A DNA stretch of 5,896 nt from Desulfuromonadaceae bacterium GWC2_58_13 (GTDB taxonomy: Bacteria > Desulfobacterota > Desulfuromonadia > Desulfuromonadales > Trichloromonadaceae): contig MHXM01000113.1 of the NCBI GenBank assembly GCA_001825565.1, forward strand, positions 10,206-16,101, in the 5' to 3' direction. Under the pieces are notes generated by a model, which did no database searches, was not told the origin of the DNA, and saw only the letters and a list, made by a program, of their open reading frames with translations. The translations under genes were made by a program, and so were the position numbers. Positions 5,583 through 5,896 of this stretch are shown in pieces. How positions within the stretch are numbered: the first letter of the stretch is position 1; the number at the start of each line of letters is the position of its first letter.

Positions 5583-5896
5583 TGGAGGCGCTCTATCCGG
5601 CCTTGTTCGGGGCGGCCAAGCTCGCCTTCAAGCTGCTGCTGATCATCGTCCCGCTGGTAACCTTGTTCGAAGTGCTGCGTTATTTCCCGGTCTTTCGCCG
5701 GGTCGGGAGGGCCGTCGATCCGCTTATGCGCGGCATGGGCCTCAGCCGCGAGGCCGCCGTGCCGCTTTTCACCGGAATTTTTCTCGGCATCGCCTACGGT
5801 GCCGGGATCATCATTCGGGTTGCCCAGGAAAAACGGCTGCCACGCCGCGAACTTTTTCTCATGGGATTGTTTCTCGCCACCTGTCACGCCGTCGTC
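5582..5896 (+). CDS. Gate-domain (nucleoside recognition) membrane protein, second of a pair (3' end outside window)
   Basis: An open frame starts at ATG 5582 and runs without a stop to the last base of the window (105 residues visible). Its ATG shares one base with the stop of the preceding gene (TGATG), so translation is probably coupled; a G-rich run just upstream may act as binding site. Hydrophobic segments lie at about 11-31, 60-79 and 91-105. GLSREAAVPLFTGIFLGIAYGAGIIIR (53-79) matches the corresponding part of the previous protein. The visible chain stops in LATCHAVV, exactly where the conserved His-containing Gate motif begins, so a Glu shortly after this point would be expected. Together with its partner it looks like a split transporter or pore; the transported solute cannot be told from sequence. 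Confidence 0.8.
   Translation, partial: MEALYPALFGAAKLAFKLLLIIVPLVTLFEVLRYFPVFRRVGRAVDPLMRGMGLSREAAVPLFTGIFLGIAYGAGIIIRVAQEKRLPRRELFLMGLFLATCHAVV

Noticed and set aside
1..5896. Mobile elements, CRISPR arrays, toxin-antitoxin or phage defence genes
   Set aside because: No transposase, direct-repeat array, terminal inverted repeats or defence-related domains were seen; the gene spacing and composition look uniformly chromosomal.

Overview
The window is a compact, GC-rich stretch of Gram-negative chromosome with eight protein-coding genes and very little non-coding DNA. The gene content (M16 peptidase, MarC, a cysteine-cluster YkgJ-type protein, YihY with a long C-terminal extension, an LpxH-like phosphoesterase, a lipoprotein-type SppA, and a tandem pair of half-size Gate-domain membrane proteins) is most like the Desulfuromonadales/Geobacter group of former deltaproteobacteria. 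This is a judgement from gene content and protein style, not from a search.

Layout. Positions 2-1906 hold a forward run of three closely spaced genes: the C-terminal part of an M16 zinc-peptidase family protein (cut by the window start), a MarC-family membrane protein and a YkgJ-type cysteine-cluster protein (gaps 14 and 22 nt). A 113-nt gap then carries a good sigma-70-type promoter (TTGTCA-N17-TATACT) and a strong Shine-Dalgarno sequence for a 471-residue YihY/BrkB-family membrane protein with a winged-helix-like C-terminal domain. That gene converges on, and overlaps by 58 nt, a reverse-strand LpxH-like metallophosphoesterase. The phosphoesterase has a strong promoter (TTGACT-N17-TATAGT) placed so close to its ATG that the mRNA is predicted to be leaderless. 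Divergent from it, a forward cluster begins: SppA-type S49 peptidase with a lipoprotein signal peptide, followed with 7-nt spacing and then a 1-nt overlap by two small paralogous Gate-domain (nucleoside recognition) membrane proteins; the second runs off the window end.

The common theme is the cell envelope: membrane proteins, a lipoprotein peptidase and a possible lipid A enzyme. I see no mobile element, CRISPR array, defence system or RNA gene, and nothing that amounts to a new system. The points most worth following are the predicted leaderless phosphoesterase transcript, the GNHD motif where characterised LpxH enzymes have GNRD, the overlapping convergent 3' ends, the YihY winged-helix fusion, and the SppA-Gate-Gate cluster.
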